A DNA stretch of 34,432 nt from Nitrosomonadales bacterium (GCA_016195965.1 JACPYR010000050.1:1-34432), one strand, 5' to 3'. Shown: positions 7,635-15,811, counted from the first letter of the stretch. The notes: a model not told the origin generated them from the letters alone. A program made the numbers and translations.

Positions 7635-9294
7635 TGAACCTAACGGGCGTGCCCGTTCCCCTCACCCGGAAGAGCCCTCTCCTCAATCCTCTCCCGCAAG
7701 CGGGCGAGGAGGCAAACGAGAAAATCAATCGTTAATTCCTGAATCCAACGCACAACGAGAAGGCTGGACGGAACTGGAATTGGAATTACTACGTACGGAA
7801 CTGGAAACGTTGTATCAGGTGAGCAAGGTGCTGTCACGCTCGCTTAATTTGAAAGAAACGCTGGATGGCGTGCTGCATGCCCTGCATGAAAGTGTCGGGC
7901 TGGAACGCGGCATGGTCAGCCTGATGGACGCCGAAAGCGGCGAGCTGCATGTCTCTTTGGTATATGGCGTATCGGACAAGGTTACCGAAGAAGTCAGTTA
8001 TCTCCCCGGCGAAGGCATAGTCGGCACGATATTAAAAACCGGCAACAGCATCATGGTGGAACGCATCGCAGACGAGCCGCGTTTCCTCAGCCGCCTCGGC
8101 ATTTACAACCCGATGGGCGCATTCGTCGGCGTGCCGATCCGGATCGGCAAACAGGTGGTCGGCGTGCTGGCCGCGCAACCTTCACCCGACGCGGAAATAT
8201 TGCTCAACGAATACGAGCGGTTTCTGGAAATGGTCGCCAATCTTATCGGCCAAAGCGTGCGCCTGTCACAAGATGTCGCGCAGGAAAAACATGTTCTCAC
8301 CGAAGAACGCGACGTGCTGCGCCGCACCGTGCGAGGACAATATGGTTTCGATAACATCGTCGGCCATACCCAGTCCATGCGCCGTATCTTCGAACAGGTG
8401 CGGCTGGTTGCAAAGTGGAACACCACCGTGCTGATACGCGGCGAAACCGGCACCGGCAAAGAGCTGATCGCTAACGCCATCCATTACAACTCGCCTCGTG
8501 CACGCGGCAGTTTTGTCAAACTCAACTGCGCCGCGCTACCGGAAAGTCTGCTGGAATCGGAATTATTCGGTCACGAAAAAGGCTCGTTCACCGGTGCCGT
8601 CGCGCAACGTAAAGGCCGCTTTGAACAAGCCGAAGGCGGCACGGTATTCCTCGACGAAATCGGCGACATCTCCGGCCCGTTCCAGGCCAAGCTGCTGCGC
8701 GTATTGCAGGAAGGCGAGCTGGAGCGCGTCGGCGGCACTCGAACGGTAAAGGTCGATGTTCGTGTCGTTGCCGCCACCCACCGCGACCTGGAAGCTGAGG
8801 TGGAAGCAGGCCGCTTCCGCGAGGATTTGTATTACCGGCTCAACGTCATGCCGTTGTTCCTGCCGCCATTGCGCGAACGCATGGAAGACATTCCCGACAT
8901 CGCGCGCTTCCTGGTTGAAAAAGTTGGCACGCAACAAGGTCGTCAACTCAGCCTGACCGATACCGCCTTGCGCGTGCTGATGCACCACGATTGGCCGGGC
9001 AACGTGCGGGAACTGGAAAACTGCCTGGAGCGTGCCGCCGTGATGACCGAAGGAAACGAAATCGACCGAGATGCCATCCTGCTCACCGGCATTGATGAAA
9101 AAGTATCGGCAAGCCGAGGCGCGATCCAGAACGTAGATCTAGACGACCCCAATCTCGATGAGCGCGAAAAAGTCATCGCTGCACTGGAACAGGCTGGCTG
9201 GGTGCAAGCGAAAGCAGCGCGCCTGCTGGATATGACCCCCAGGCAGATCGCCTATCGCATCCAGACCCTGAACATCAAGGTCAGGCAACTTTAA
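7627..9294 (+). CDS. nifA: NifA, sigma-54-dependent activator of nitrogen fixation genes
   Basis: 555 residues. Layout: a repeat-derived N-terminal tail (residues about 6-30, see the repeat at 7643-7715), a GAF domain (about 55-210), an AAA+ domain with Walker A GETGTGKE (272-279), the sigma-54 contact loop GSFTGA (319-324, a GAFTGA variant) and Walker [12 protein letters not shown] (338-348), then a C-terminal Fis-type helix-turn-helix ([20 protein letters not shown], about 529-548). The linker between AAA+ and DNA-binding domains lacks the CX4C cysteine pair of oxygen-sensitive NifA, so oxygen control should come through NifL. The ATG at 7627 has GGGAG six bases upstream and overlaps nifL. 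Likely targets are the TGT-N10-ACA sites at 5941, 15968 and 16001. Confidence 0.96.
   Translation: MSNEPNGRARSPHPEEPSPQSSPASGRGGKRENQSLIPESNAQREGWTELELELLRTELETLYQVSKVLSRSLNLKETLDGVLHALHESVGLERGMVSLMDAESGELHVSLVYGVSDKVTEEVSYLPGEGIVGTILKTGNSIMVERIADEPRFLSRLGIYNPMGAFVGVPIRIGKQVVGVLAAQPSPDAEILLNEYERFLEMVANLIGQSVRLSQDVAQEKHVLTEERDVLRRTVRGQYGFDNIVGHTQSMRRIFEQVRLVAKWNTTVLIRGETGTGKELIANAIHYNSPRARGSFVKLNCAALPESLLESELFGHEKGSFTGAVAQRKGRFEQAEGGTVFLDEIGDISGPFQAKLLRVLQEGELERVGGTRTVKVDVRVVAATHRDLEAEVEAGRFREDLYYRLNVMPLFLPPLRERMEDIPDIARFLVEKVGTQQGRQLSLTDTALRVLMHHDWPGNVRELENCLERAAVMTEGNEIDRDAILLTGIDEKVSASRGAIQNVDLDDPNLDEREKVIAALEQAGWVQAKAARLLDMTPRQIAYRIQTLNIKVRQL
7643..7715. repeat. Palindromic repeat, copy 2 (inside nifA coding sequence)
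   Basis: It contains a perfect inverted repeat ACGGGC-GT-GCCCGT (7643-7656) and a second hairpin CCTCTCCCGC-AA-GCGGGCGAGG (7688-7709; ten pairs with one mismatch). It is related to the repeats at 643-690 and 20478-20522. Because the nifA ATG at 7627 has a good ribosome site, the element is translated as a proline/serine/arginine-rich tail ([19 protein letters not shown]) before the GAF domain. Confidence 0.75.
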
Positions 9295-9329
9295 CCGGAC
9301 ATGACAATCTATCCACAAAAAGGATGACC

Positions 9330-11585
9330 ATGCATAACATGATCAATACATCTATCCTGTCAGAAATGGGCATCGACGCCGATGAGATCACAACACGCCA
9401 GGCGTTCCTGCAATTTACCGGGGCGGATGCCGCGTTACTCAAGGAATTGCACGAACAGCTCACCCTGCAACATGAGGTATTCAGCGAGTCGTTCTATGTG
9501 CATTTGCAACGCTTCCCGGAAATGCTGCCGCTGCTCGGCGACAGCGCCAAGCTGGAGCGGTTGAAGAGCGCCCAGGCCAAATATTTCAGCCAACTGACCG
9601 AAGGCTGCTACGACCAGAGCTATATCGAAAATCGCTTGCATGTCGGGCTGATTCACCAGCGTGTCGGCTTGACACCAAAATGGTATATGAGCGCGTACTG
9701 CAAGTATCTGAGCGACACACTACCGGTGGTTATGCAGCAGCATGACCATCAGGACACAGGCGCGGACAGTCAGAAAAAGCGCTTCGACACCTATCAGGCC
9801 TTGCTGAAAATCATCTTCTTCGACATGGGTCTGGCGCTGGATACCTACTTCCACGCCGAACATCAGGCACTCGCCATGGCACGCGGTTATACGGAGCAAA
9901 TCGTCGCCAATATGCCGATTGGTTTTGTCGTGCTCGACAGCGAACACAAAATTCGTCTGGTCAATAATGCCGTGCTGCGCATGTTCGGAATGGATGCGAA
10001 TAATGCCTGGCAGGGACAGCGACTGCCTGATTTTATTGGCGTTGCAGAGCTGACTGAACAAATAGCACAGGTACTGTGGAGTGGCGACCCATGCAACAAT
10101 TTCGTCTTCGACCGTATCGACCCTCATGGCCTGAAAACCTATCTGGCGGACATTTCCATGGCCCAGATGGCCGGCGAGAGCGTCATCCTGTTCATGGTGC
10201 AGGACATTACCGTGCGCAAACAATCCGAGCGGGAAATTCACCAGTTGGCTTTTTACGACGCGCTGACCAAGCTTCCCAACCGCCGCCTGCTGCACGAACG
10301 CCTGACACAAAGCATGTCTATCAGCGCGCGCAGCGGAAAGCATGGCGCACTGATGCTTTTGGATATCGACAACTTCAAGATGATCAACGACACACATGGG
10401 CATGATATGGGTGACCAGCTATTGCAGGAAGTCGCCAGCCGGCTCACCGGGATCGTGCGCGAAAGCGACACCGTGGCGCGCCTGGGTGGGGACGAATTCA
10501 TTGTGGCGCTCGAATCGTTAAGCACAGATGCCCAAGAAGCCGCTAACCAGGCTGAGTTGGTTGCCGAAAAAATCCGTGCGAAGCTCAACCAGCCGTACCT
10601 GATAAATGGCCATGAACAGCATAACTCCCCCAGTATCGGAGTCAGTCTGTTTTGCGATCATCAAAACAGCATTGAAGAACTCCTCAAAGAGGCGGATCTC
10701 GCCATGTATCAGGCCAAAGCCATGGGACGCAACCAGGTGTGCTTTTTCGAACTGGCGATGAAAGCGAAACTGGCAAACCGCACTGCGCTGGAAAATGATT
10801 TGCGGGCCTCCATCCGCAAAAATCAGCTGGTGCTGTTTTATCAGATGCAGGTCGATCAATCGGCGCATATACACAGTGCGGAAATATTGCTGCGCTGGCA
10901 ACATCCGGAGCGCGGGCTGGTATCACCCGCAGAATTCATCCCGCTCGCGGAAGAAACCGGCATTATTTTGCAGATCGGTTATTGGGTGATAGAGCAAGCC
11001 TGCAGGCAGTTAAAGGCATGGGAAGTTGATCCAAAAATGCGCCACATCAAGCTTGCCGTGAATGTCAGTCCAAAACAGCTGGGCCAACCCAACTTTGTCG
11101 AACAAGTGAAAGAAATCATCAATAAAACCGGCATCGGGACTGCACAATTAAAGCTGGAGTTAACGGAAGGTTTCATCCTGAATGACCTGGAAAGCGCCAT
11201 CAAAAAAATGCTGGAATTGAAAGCGATCGGCATATGCTTCTCGATGGATGATTTCGGCACTGGCTACTCATCGCTGTCTTATCTCAGCCGCTTACCCCTT
11301 GATCAAATAAAAATAGACCAATCCTTCGTGCGCAACATCACTACTGACAAAAACAGCCGGGCAATGGTACGAACCATCATCAGCATAGCCTCTCACTTTG
11401 GCCTGAACATCATTGCCGAAGGCGTCGAAACCGATGCGCAGCTTGCCTACCTGATGCAATACAACTGCAATGCCTTTCAGGGTTACCTGTTTGGCAAACC
11501 GGTCATCCTGCAAGAATTTGAACGGTTGTGCCGCTTACAACAATCAGACTTAAGGGAACAATCCAACAGGCATGAAATTTGCTGA
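9330..11585 (+). CDS. Globin-coupled PAS-GGDEF-EAL cyclic-di-GMP protein
   Basis: 751 residues. The N-terminal globin-coupled sensor domain (about 1-165) has the family signature LHVGLIHQRVGLTPKWYMSA, with the probable proximal heme histidine at His109. A PAS domain (about 195-305) follows. The GGDEF domain keeps the catalytic GGDEF (386-390). The EAL domain carries EIL (518-520) in place of EAL and keeps DDFGTGYSS (640-648). The protein should sense oxygen through heme and make or break cyclic-di-GMP. Whether the EIL variant still hydrolyses it is uncertain. The second ATG (9330) is chosen because AGG lies six bases before it; the first ATG (9324) abuts AAAAAGG directly. The gene follows nifA by 35 bases with no visible promoter or terminator between, and a candidate terminator follows it, so nifL-nifA and this gene probably form one transcript. 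Confidence 0.92.
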   Translation: MHNMINTSILSEMGIDADEITTRQAFLQFTGADAALLKELHEQLTLQHEVFSESFYVHLQRFPEMLPLLGDSAKLERLKSAQAKYFSQLTEGCYDQSYIENRLHVGLIHQRVGLTPKWYMSAYCKYLSDTLPVVMQQHDHQDTGADSQKKRFDTYQALLKIIFFDMGLALDTYFHAEHQALAMARGYTEQIVANMPIGFVVLDSEHKIRLVNNAVLRMFGMDANNAWQGQRLPDFIGVAELTEQIAQVLWSGDPCNNFVFDRIDPHGLKTYLADISMAQMAGESVILFMVQDITVRKQSEREIHQLAFYDALTKLPNRRLLHERLTQSMSISARSGKHGALMLLDIDNFKMINDTHGHDMGDQLLQEVASRLTGIVRESDTVARLGGDEFIVALESLSTDAQEAANQAELVAEKIRAKLNQPYLINGHEQHNSPSIGVSLFCDHQNSIEELLKEADLAMYQAKAMGRNQVCFFELAMKAKLANRTALENDLRASIRKNQLVLFYQMQVDQSAHIHSAEILLRWQHPERGLVSPAEFIPLAEETGIILQIGYWVIEQACRQLKAWEVDPKMRHIKLAVNVSPKQLGQPNFVEQVKEIINKTGIGTAQLKLELTEGFILNDLESAIKKMLELKAIGICFSMDDFGTGYSSLSYLSRLPLDQIKIDQSFVRNITTDKNSRAMVRTIISIASHFGLNIIAEGVETDAQLAYLMQYNCNAFQGYLFGKPVILQEFERLCRLQQSDLREQSNRHEIC

Positions 11586-11626
11586 CTAGCATACAATGTT
11601 GAAAAAACGACACTTCAACCGACAAA

Positions 11627-11655
11627 ATCGGGATGCCTCATCCTCGATATTTTTC
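11627..11655 (+). terminator. Candidate rho-independent terminator after the nifLA operon
   Basis: ATCGGGATG-CCT-CATCCTCGAT can form a nine-pair stem with a one-base bulge and a three-base loop. It is followed by TATTTTTC. It lies 42 bases after the stop of the globin-GGDEF-EAL gene and before the Nif11 gene. The stem is modest, so efficiency is uncertain. Confidence 0.5.
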
Positions 11656-11683
11656 TAATCCTATAAAAACATACGAGACACAC

Positions 11684-11902
11684 ATGGCAATCAAAGACAT
11701 CAAGGCCTTTTCAGACAAGGCCAGAGCAGAACCAGAACTGAAAGCAAAACTCTTCGCCTGCCAAAAGGTGCGTGAACTGCTCACGCTGGCGCGCGATAGC
11801 GGGTTTCAATTTAACGAGGATGAAATGTATCCGCCCAATGAACCGCAATTCACCGCCGAGCAGCTTTCCGAAAGACTCATCAAAGCGCTGCTGCGGGCTT
11901 GA
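11684..11902 (+). CDS. Nif11 family small protein
   Basis: 72 residues. The sequence MAIKDIKAFSDKARAEPELK and the following KVRELLTLARDSGFQF match the Nif11 domain (alpha-helical, about 50 residues), which is found as a stand-alone protein in nitrogen fixation clusters and as a leader region of some peptide natural products. This protein ends 20-odd residues after the domain, with no double-glycine site or core peptide, so it is the stand-alone nif type. Its function is unknown. An upstream in-frame ATG (11633) lies inside the candidate terminator hairpin and is rejected. The ribosome site is weak (CGAGA). The gene is five bases before the next one. Confidence 0.75.
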   Translation: MAIKDIKAFSDKARAEPELKAKLFACQKVRELLTLARDSGFQFNEDEMYPPNEPQFTAEQLSERLIKALLRA

Positions 11903-11907
11903 GTGGC

Positions 11908-12213
11908 ATGACAGCTAGCAGCGAAAACCGGATAACTTGCCGGCTCTTCATAAGCTACACTGGCGTCAAACTGCCCTTCCGGCTAGTAAACCAGTTGGAA
12001 GACAGTGGAGTGGAAAACCGCAATACATTCTTTCGAGGCTATTTCGATGAACAAGATCGTCTCACCGGGTTTGAAAAAATTGCCTATGGCGAGGTAGAAC
12101 TGACACATTGTTATGAATATCACAACAACGGCAAACTCAAACATGCAGAGATCACCGACATCGACGGTGAAGTGACAGTGCTGGGATTCAATGCTGAAAG
12201 TAATACCGGGTGA
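11908..12213 (+). CDS. Small conserved protein of nif region, function unknown
   Basis: 101 residues, soluble, with no signal peptide or membrane segment. It has a compact alternating beta pattern: CRLFISYTGVKLPFRLVNQL, NRNTFFRGYFDEQDRLTGFE, YGEVELTHCYEYHNNGKLKH, AEITDIDGEVTVLGF. I have the impression that similar proteins (a DUF6156-like family) occur beside nif genes in other proteobacteria, but I cannot confirm this here. The repeated DxxGxL/E-type strands suggest a small beta-sheet protein. It starts five bases after the Nif11 gene and overlaps the start of the next gene, so the three are probably co-expressed. A TTG start at 11899 is possible but less likely than the ATG at 11908. Confidence 0.65.
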   Translation: MTASSENRITCRLFISYTGVKLPFRLVNQLEDSGVENRNTFFRGYFDEQDRLTGFEKIAYGEVELTHCYEYHNNGKLKHAEITDIDGEVTVLGFNAESNTG

Positions 12214-12952
12214 AACTGCAACCTGCAACAATGGTTGTCAGCTTGGCACAAAAACGTGCCCACCCGCCTTGGCTGTGGCACCTGTTCACATTGATCAGGA
12301 CAACCACCTGTGGCTGAAATTCTGGCGCGACCAGCGCACCGATTTCCACCTGCCCGCAGTTAATCCGCTGCTCAGCAAATTCTGGTCTAGCCTTAAGCTC
12401 GTTCATGGCAGTCGGGTATTTGTCCCGCTTTGCGGCAAGAGTTTGGACATGATCTGGCTTGCCCAACAAGGCCATGAAGTCATGGGCGTCGAGTTGAGTC
12501 CTGTTGCGGTAGGAGATTTTTTTAGAGAGAACGGCTTGCAACCGGTTCAGCGTAAGGTCGGACAATTCACCTTATGGAACGATGGCAAACTCAGTGTTTT
12601 ATGCGGGGATTACTTCACGCTGACCAAGGCAAACATAGGCCAGTTCGATACCGTCTATGACCGGGCTGCACTGACCGCGTTTCCGGAAAATATTCGCAGC
12701 CTTTATGTCACGCAGTTAAGACGGCTCGTGCCGGATAATGCCCAGATGTTTTTTCTGACCGTCGAGGATGCGGCAGAGGGTACGACCATGAAGCAAGAAA
12801 ATAGTGTGGATGAAGAGATCAAAACACTATATTCGGCGGGATTCGAGATTGACCTGGCTTATGTTGAAAGCGTGTTCGAAGCCGACCCGGAAGAGCCTGA
12901 GTTACCCGCCAGACGTGCCGAATATAAAGTGTACCGGCTTTGCGCAAGGTAG
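12191..12952 (+). CDS. TPMT-family SAM-dependent methyltransferase
   Basis: 253 residues as given. The core matches the thiopurine S-methyltransferase family: WLKFWRDQRTDFHLPAVNPL, then the SAM-binding signature VFVPLCGKSLDMIWLAQQGH followed by EVMGVELSPVAV, then CGDYFTL and YDRAALTAFP. In bacteria such enzymes methylate sulfur, selenium or tellurium compounds or small thiols; the substrate here is unknown. The family is usually about 215-225 residues, and the first 25 or so residues here look non-homologous. A GTG (12275) or TTG (12269) start would give a standard length; the ATG at 12191 overlaps the preceding gene by 23 bases. No direct link to nitrogen fixation is known to me. Confidence 0.8.
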   Translation: MLKVIPGETATCNNGCQLGTKTCPPALAVAPVHIDQDNHLWLKFWRDQRTDFHLPAVNPLLSKFWSSLKLVHGSRVFVPLCGKSLDMIWLAQQGHEVMGVELSPVAVGDFFRENGLQPVQRKVGQFTLWNDGKLSVLCGDYFTLTKANIGQFDTVYDRAALTAFPENIRSLYVTQLRRLVPDNAQMFFLTVEDAAEGTTMKQENSVDEEIKTLYSAGFEIDLAYVESVFEADPEEPELPARRAEYKVYRLCAR

Positions 12953-13017
12953 CCTGTTTAAAAACCAAAGTGTCTGTAAAGGCCATCGCTTGTTGCTATC
13001 GTACTGAACCAACGCTC

Positions 13018-13368
13018 TCAAGGCACCATCGAAAACAACTGCGGTTGTTTTTTCTTGTAGTCATTCAATTTCTGCAATGTCATCGGTGTGAGCTCTTTGA
13101 TCGCGACCCAAATCTGTAACGGGTGCTGTGACGGCTTGGACAGCGCTATTGCCAATGTCGCCCACGCTGCCCAATCTACCTCCGGCATGCGTTCTCGGGC
13201 ACCGGCGGACAGATTGGCGGCGGTTTTTGCCAGGCTGCCCAATAATTGCAAAGTCTGCGCACGGGTCAATCGGCTGGCAAAAAATTCAGCCTCGCTGATC
13301 TCGTCGGTCAAGATCAGGATGTCCAGCCCGATTTGCTCCATCAACCCCAACATCGCACCGGTCAGCAT
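13018..13368 (-). CDS. HEPN/HepT-like helical protein of the nafY operon
   Basis: 116 residues, mostly helical. The run from AEFFASRLTRAQTLQLLGSL through ANLSAGARERMPEVDW to HPLQIWVAIKELTP follows the layout of HEPN (HepT/DUF86) proteins: a helix with a downstream bundle, an RxxxPxxxW-type turn, and a final helix ending before a Leu-Thr-Pro. The catalytic R-X4-6-H of HepT ribonucleases is not evident: the expected arginine aligns with Ala73 and the histidine with Lys78. No MNT nucleotidyltransferase partner is adjacent. The gene starts with AAGGA six bases before the ATG, inside the end of the upstream gene (seven-base overlap), so it is co-translated with the Fe-S oxidoreductase. Family assignment is from pattern only. 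Confidence 0.72.
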   Translation of the reverse strand: MLTGAMLGLMEQIGLDILILTDEISEAEFFASRLTRAQTLQLLGSLAKTAANLSAGARERMPEVDWAAWATLAIALSKPSQHPLQIWVAIKELTPMTLQKLNDYKKKQPQLFSMVP

Positions 13369-14789
13369 GTTTGTTCCTTCGGGATTGCGTCGCGCAACAA
13401 CATGGCAACATGGACGGGTTGGCGATCCACGCCTTCGCGTATCTGGTGGCGGCAGGAAAATCCGTTGGCGAGGATGGTGGCGTCCGGTGCGGCACGCAGC
13501 GCGGGCAACAGTTCCAGTTCGGCCATTTGCATGGAGATGTCGGCGTGTTCGACCTCCAGGCCGAAACTGCCCGCCATGCCGCAACAGCTCGCCTCGATGA
13601 AGTCAAATTCGAATTCGGGAATCAGGCGCAATACTTTGCGCAACGACTTCATCGCACCGACGGCCTTCTGGTGGCAATGTCCATGCACCAGGGTCTTGCT
13701 GCGTGCCAGCGGGCTAAATTCCAGCGTGAAACGTTTGCGGTCGTGCTCTTTGGCGATGAATTCTTCGAACAAATAGACCTGTTTAGCCAACGCCACGGCC
13801 TCCTCGCCCAAGCCCAGTTTCAGATGATCGTCGCGCAACGACAGGATACACGAGGGTTCCAGCCCGACGATCGGGGTACCCGCAGCCAATGCTGGTCGCA
13901 ATGCCGCTTGCATTCTGCGTGCGTCACGCCGTGCCAGCTCTACTTGCCCCAGTGAAAGATAAGTGCGGCCACAGCACAATGCACGCTCCGGCTCATCGCC
14001 TACCAACGCTTGCAAGGTGGTGACGCGGTAACCCGCGGCGGTTAACACCTGGTGTGCGGCTTGCGCGATCTCAGGCTCGAAGTGCAACGCGAAGGTATCG
14101 ACAAACAGGATCACATCTCTATCACTCGCTTCGTTCTGAACACTGTTGTCCGGTACGGCATCTACTCCGTCCATGCTTCGATACACCTTGCTACGCAAGG
14201 CACTCGGCACGAACGGAATGGATGGTGCGCTGTATAGCGCAACAGCGGGTTCCGGCAACTGGCGCTTTGCCGAGATGCCCATGAAATGCTCGCCAAGCTT
14301 CGCCAACCACGGTGTGCGATTGCGCAAGCGTATCAAACTGCGCAATATGCGACGATAACGCAATATGCGCGGCAAGCCAGCCATCAGCCAATCACGAAAC
14401 GATATACCCAGATATGTATTGCGCTGTGCCTGATATTCGATCTTGATGGCGGCCATGTCCACTTGATTGGCACATTCGCGCTTGCAGCCTTTGCAGCCGA
14501 CGCAAAGCTCCATCGCTGCCGCCAGCCTGGGGTCGGCTAACGCATCTCCGCCGAACTCGCCATTCAGTGCAGCTTTGAGCGCCACCACTCTTCCGCCCGG
14601 CGAATGTGCCGCATCATTGGTGACGCGAAAACTGGGACACATCACACCCTTGGGCATACGCTGGCAGAGTTTTTCGCTGATGCACACCGCCACCGCTTTG
14701 GCAAAATCGCCGCCTGTCGCGGGTATCCCGGCATAGGCATCGCCCTGCCCTGCAGTTTCATAGGATGACCAGTCGAGATGGTGTTTCAT
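13362..14789 (-). CDS. CCG-domain Fe-S oxidoreductase (GlpC/HdrD-like), nif-linked
   Basis: 475 residues. The N-terminus carries two ferredoxin-type cysteine groups: Cys36, Cys42 and Cys51 (in MCPSF), and CVGCKGCKRECA at 96-106. Two cysteine-rich CCG motifs follow, at Cys272-Cys273 (LCCGRTYL) and Cys402-Cys403 (SCCGMAGSFG). This is the layout of the Fe-S half of FAD-linked D-lactate or glycolate-type dehydrogenases and of GlpC/HdrD/LutA relatives. No FAD-binding half or GlcD-type partner is present in the operon. The substrate and electron partner are unknown. It overlaps orf91 by four bases (ATGA) and the HEPN-like gene by seven. It is third in an operon whose promoter is sigma-54/NifA type, so it is probably made only under nitrogen-fixing conditions. 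Confidence 0.85.
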   Translation of the reverse strand: MKHHLDWSSYETAGQGDAYAGIPATGGDFAKAVAVCISEKLCQRMPKGVMCPSFRVTNDAAHSPGGRVVALKAALNGEFGGDALADPRLAAAMELCVGCKGCKRECANQVDMAAIKIEYQAQRNTYLGISFRDWLMAGLPRILRYRRILRSLIRLRNRTPWLAKLGEHFMGISAKRQLPEPAVALYSAPSIPFVPSALRSKVYRSMDGVDAVPDNSVQNEASDRDVILFVDTFALHFEPEIAQAAHQVLTAAGYRVTTLQALVGDEPERALCCGRTYLSLGQVELARRDARRMQAALRPALAAGTPIVGLEPSCILSLRDDHLKLGLGEEAVALAKQVYLFEEFIAKEHDRKRFTLEFSPLARSKTLVHGHCHQKAVGAMKSLRKVLRLIPEFEFDFIEASCCGMAGSFGLEVEHADISMQMAELELLPALRAAPDATILANGFSCRHQIREGVDRQPVHVAMLLRDAIPKEQTC

Positions 14790-15061
14790 GCGCGCGAGGT
14801 TAACAGCGCGTCAAGTGCCGAGTACAGCGCCGGGACATGCCCGGCATCCTGTGCGCTAATGCAGCTCAGCGCGTGGGACAACAGCTCGTTGCCCGCGTCG
14901 CTGTCGTTCATTTCATCGGCAAAGCGCAAGATGCTGCTGGCGACCAGATTGGTGATGCGCCGGTTCTCGCCAAATACCTTGGCCGTGCCGATGGCGTTAG
15001 CGATGAGATCGGTGATGGCCTGGTAAGGGTCCGCCTTGGCCTTGGGCTGGGGCTTGCCCAT
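14786..15061 (-). CDS. Small unknown protein (orf91) of the nafY operon
   Basis: 91 residues. I do not recognise a family. The protein starts with a basic, proline-containing tail (MGKPQPKAKADPYQ), then several amphipathic helices (ITDLIANAIGTAKVFGENRR, LVASSILRFADEMN, ELLSHALSCISAQ, VPALYSALDALLTS). There are no metal-binding clusters; one cysteine is present. There is no signal peptide or membrane segment. It is real by context: it begins three bases after the nafY stop, and its TGA overlaps the ATG of the Fe-S oxidoreductase. A helical adaptor or assembly role is only a guess. Confidence 0.75.
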   Translation of the reverse strand: MGKPQPKAKADPYQAITDLIANAIGTAKVFGENRRITNLVASSILRFADEMNDSDAGNELLSHALSCISAQDAGHVPALYSALDALLTSRA

Positions 15062-15064
15062 TCC

Positions 15065-15811
15065 CTACTCTACCGCTTCTGCCGCAGCATAATTTTTAAG
15101 CCGCCGCTCGGCACTGACACCGAGTATTTTCAGCATCCATGGCGGCGGTGAATTCACCATCGCCTGTTGAAACTGCGCGATCACTTCTTCCGCTGTGCCT
15201 CCTTCAGGGCGCTTGATCGGATAGATGTTGGCGCGAATAATTTTCGCTGCGGCAGGCCCGCCGACAGAGACGATGTAAACCACATGACAATCGCCGATGA
15301 TCTGCGCGCGGAACGCATTTTTATCTTCGGCAAAATCCGCCTCCAGAGCCAAACGGATGCCGATCAGGCGACTGTCAATCGCCGATACCTGATAGACCAG
15401 AAAACGCAGGCAAGAGCCAAAGTGTCCGCTCAGGGTCAAGCCGCTGTCGGATGCGATCGCCACGCGCACGGAATCAGGCATGTCGCCTTCGTTGTATGGC
15501 AGCACATCTGGCAGTTTTTCATCCGCCTCCGCATCGCCCCACAAAATACGCACCGCCAGCTTCATCGCTTCCAGCCCGATGCCGATATCCTCGCCGTCTT
15601 CTTCGCCGTCCAAACTGCCCAAACCGGTTTTCAGATCGGTTACGGTGAAGGTACGCAAGATATCGGCATCCAGTTTCTCGCCTAGCCGCTCCTGCAATAC
15701 CTCGATCAATTTTGGCAATGTGGTATTGGGCAGCGCCCGCGCCGCCAGCGCGACCCGCAGTGCGGCTTCCCGTGTGATAAGTTCAGGGGTTATCAGTTCA
15801 GGCTGTTGCAT
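15065..15811 (-). CDS. nafY: NafY-like FeMo-cofactor-binding protein
   Basis: 248 residues in two parts, as in NafY (gamma protein) of Azotobacter. The N-terminal domain (about 1-100) contains ITREAALRVALAARALPNTT and FTVTDLKTGLGSLDGEEDGE, which are hallmarks of NafY. The C-terminal dinitrogenase iron-molybdenum cofactor domain (about 113-225, NifX/NifB-C/NafY superfamily) contains SGHFGSCLRF with His130 at the position of the cofactor-binding histidine. NafY holds FeMo-co and apo-dinitrogenase during maturation in the cytoplasm. The ATG has AAGGAG eight bases before it. A sigma-54 promoter lies at 15868-15882. It leads an operon with three less well understood genes. Confidence 0.9.
   Translation of the reverse strand: MQQPELITPELITREAALRVALAARALPNTTLPKLIEVLQERLGEKLDADILRTFTVTDLKTGLGSLDGEEDGEDIGIGLEAMKLAVRILWGDAEADEKLPDVLPYNEGDMPDSVRVAIASDSGLTLSGHFGSCLRFLVYQVSAIDSRLIGIRLALEADFAEDKNAFRAQIIGDCHVVYIVSVGGPAAAKIIRANIYPIKRPEGGTAEEVIAQFQQAMVNSPPPWMLKILGVSAERRLKNYAAAEAVE

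Noticed and set aside
11597..11612. Perfect TGT-N10-ACA (NifA site) before the Nif11 gene
   Set aside because: No sigma-54 -24/-12 element follows in 11613-11683. Such palindromes are expected by chance about once per 4 kb, so it is not listed as a site.
11684..11902. Nif11 protein as a precursor of a modified peptide
   Set aside because: There is no double-glycine cleavage site or core peptide after the domain, and no lanthipeptide- or cyclodehydratase-type enzyme nearby.
13018..13368. HepT-MntA toxin-antitoxin module
   Set aside because: No nucleotidyltransferase gene is adjacent, the RX4-6H motif is not seen, and the gene is embedded in the nafY operon.
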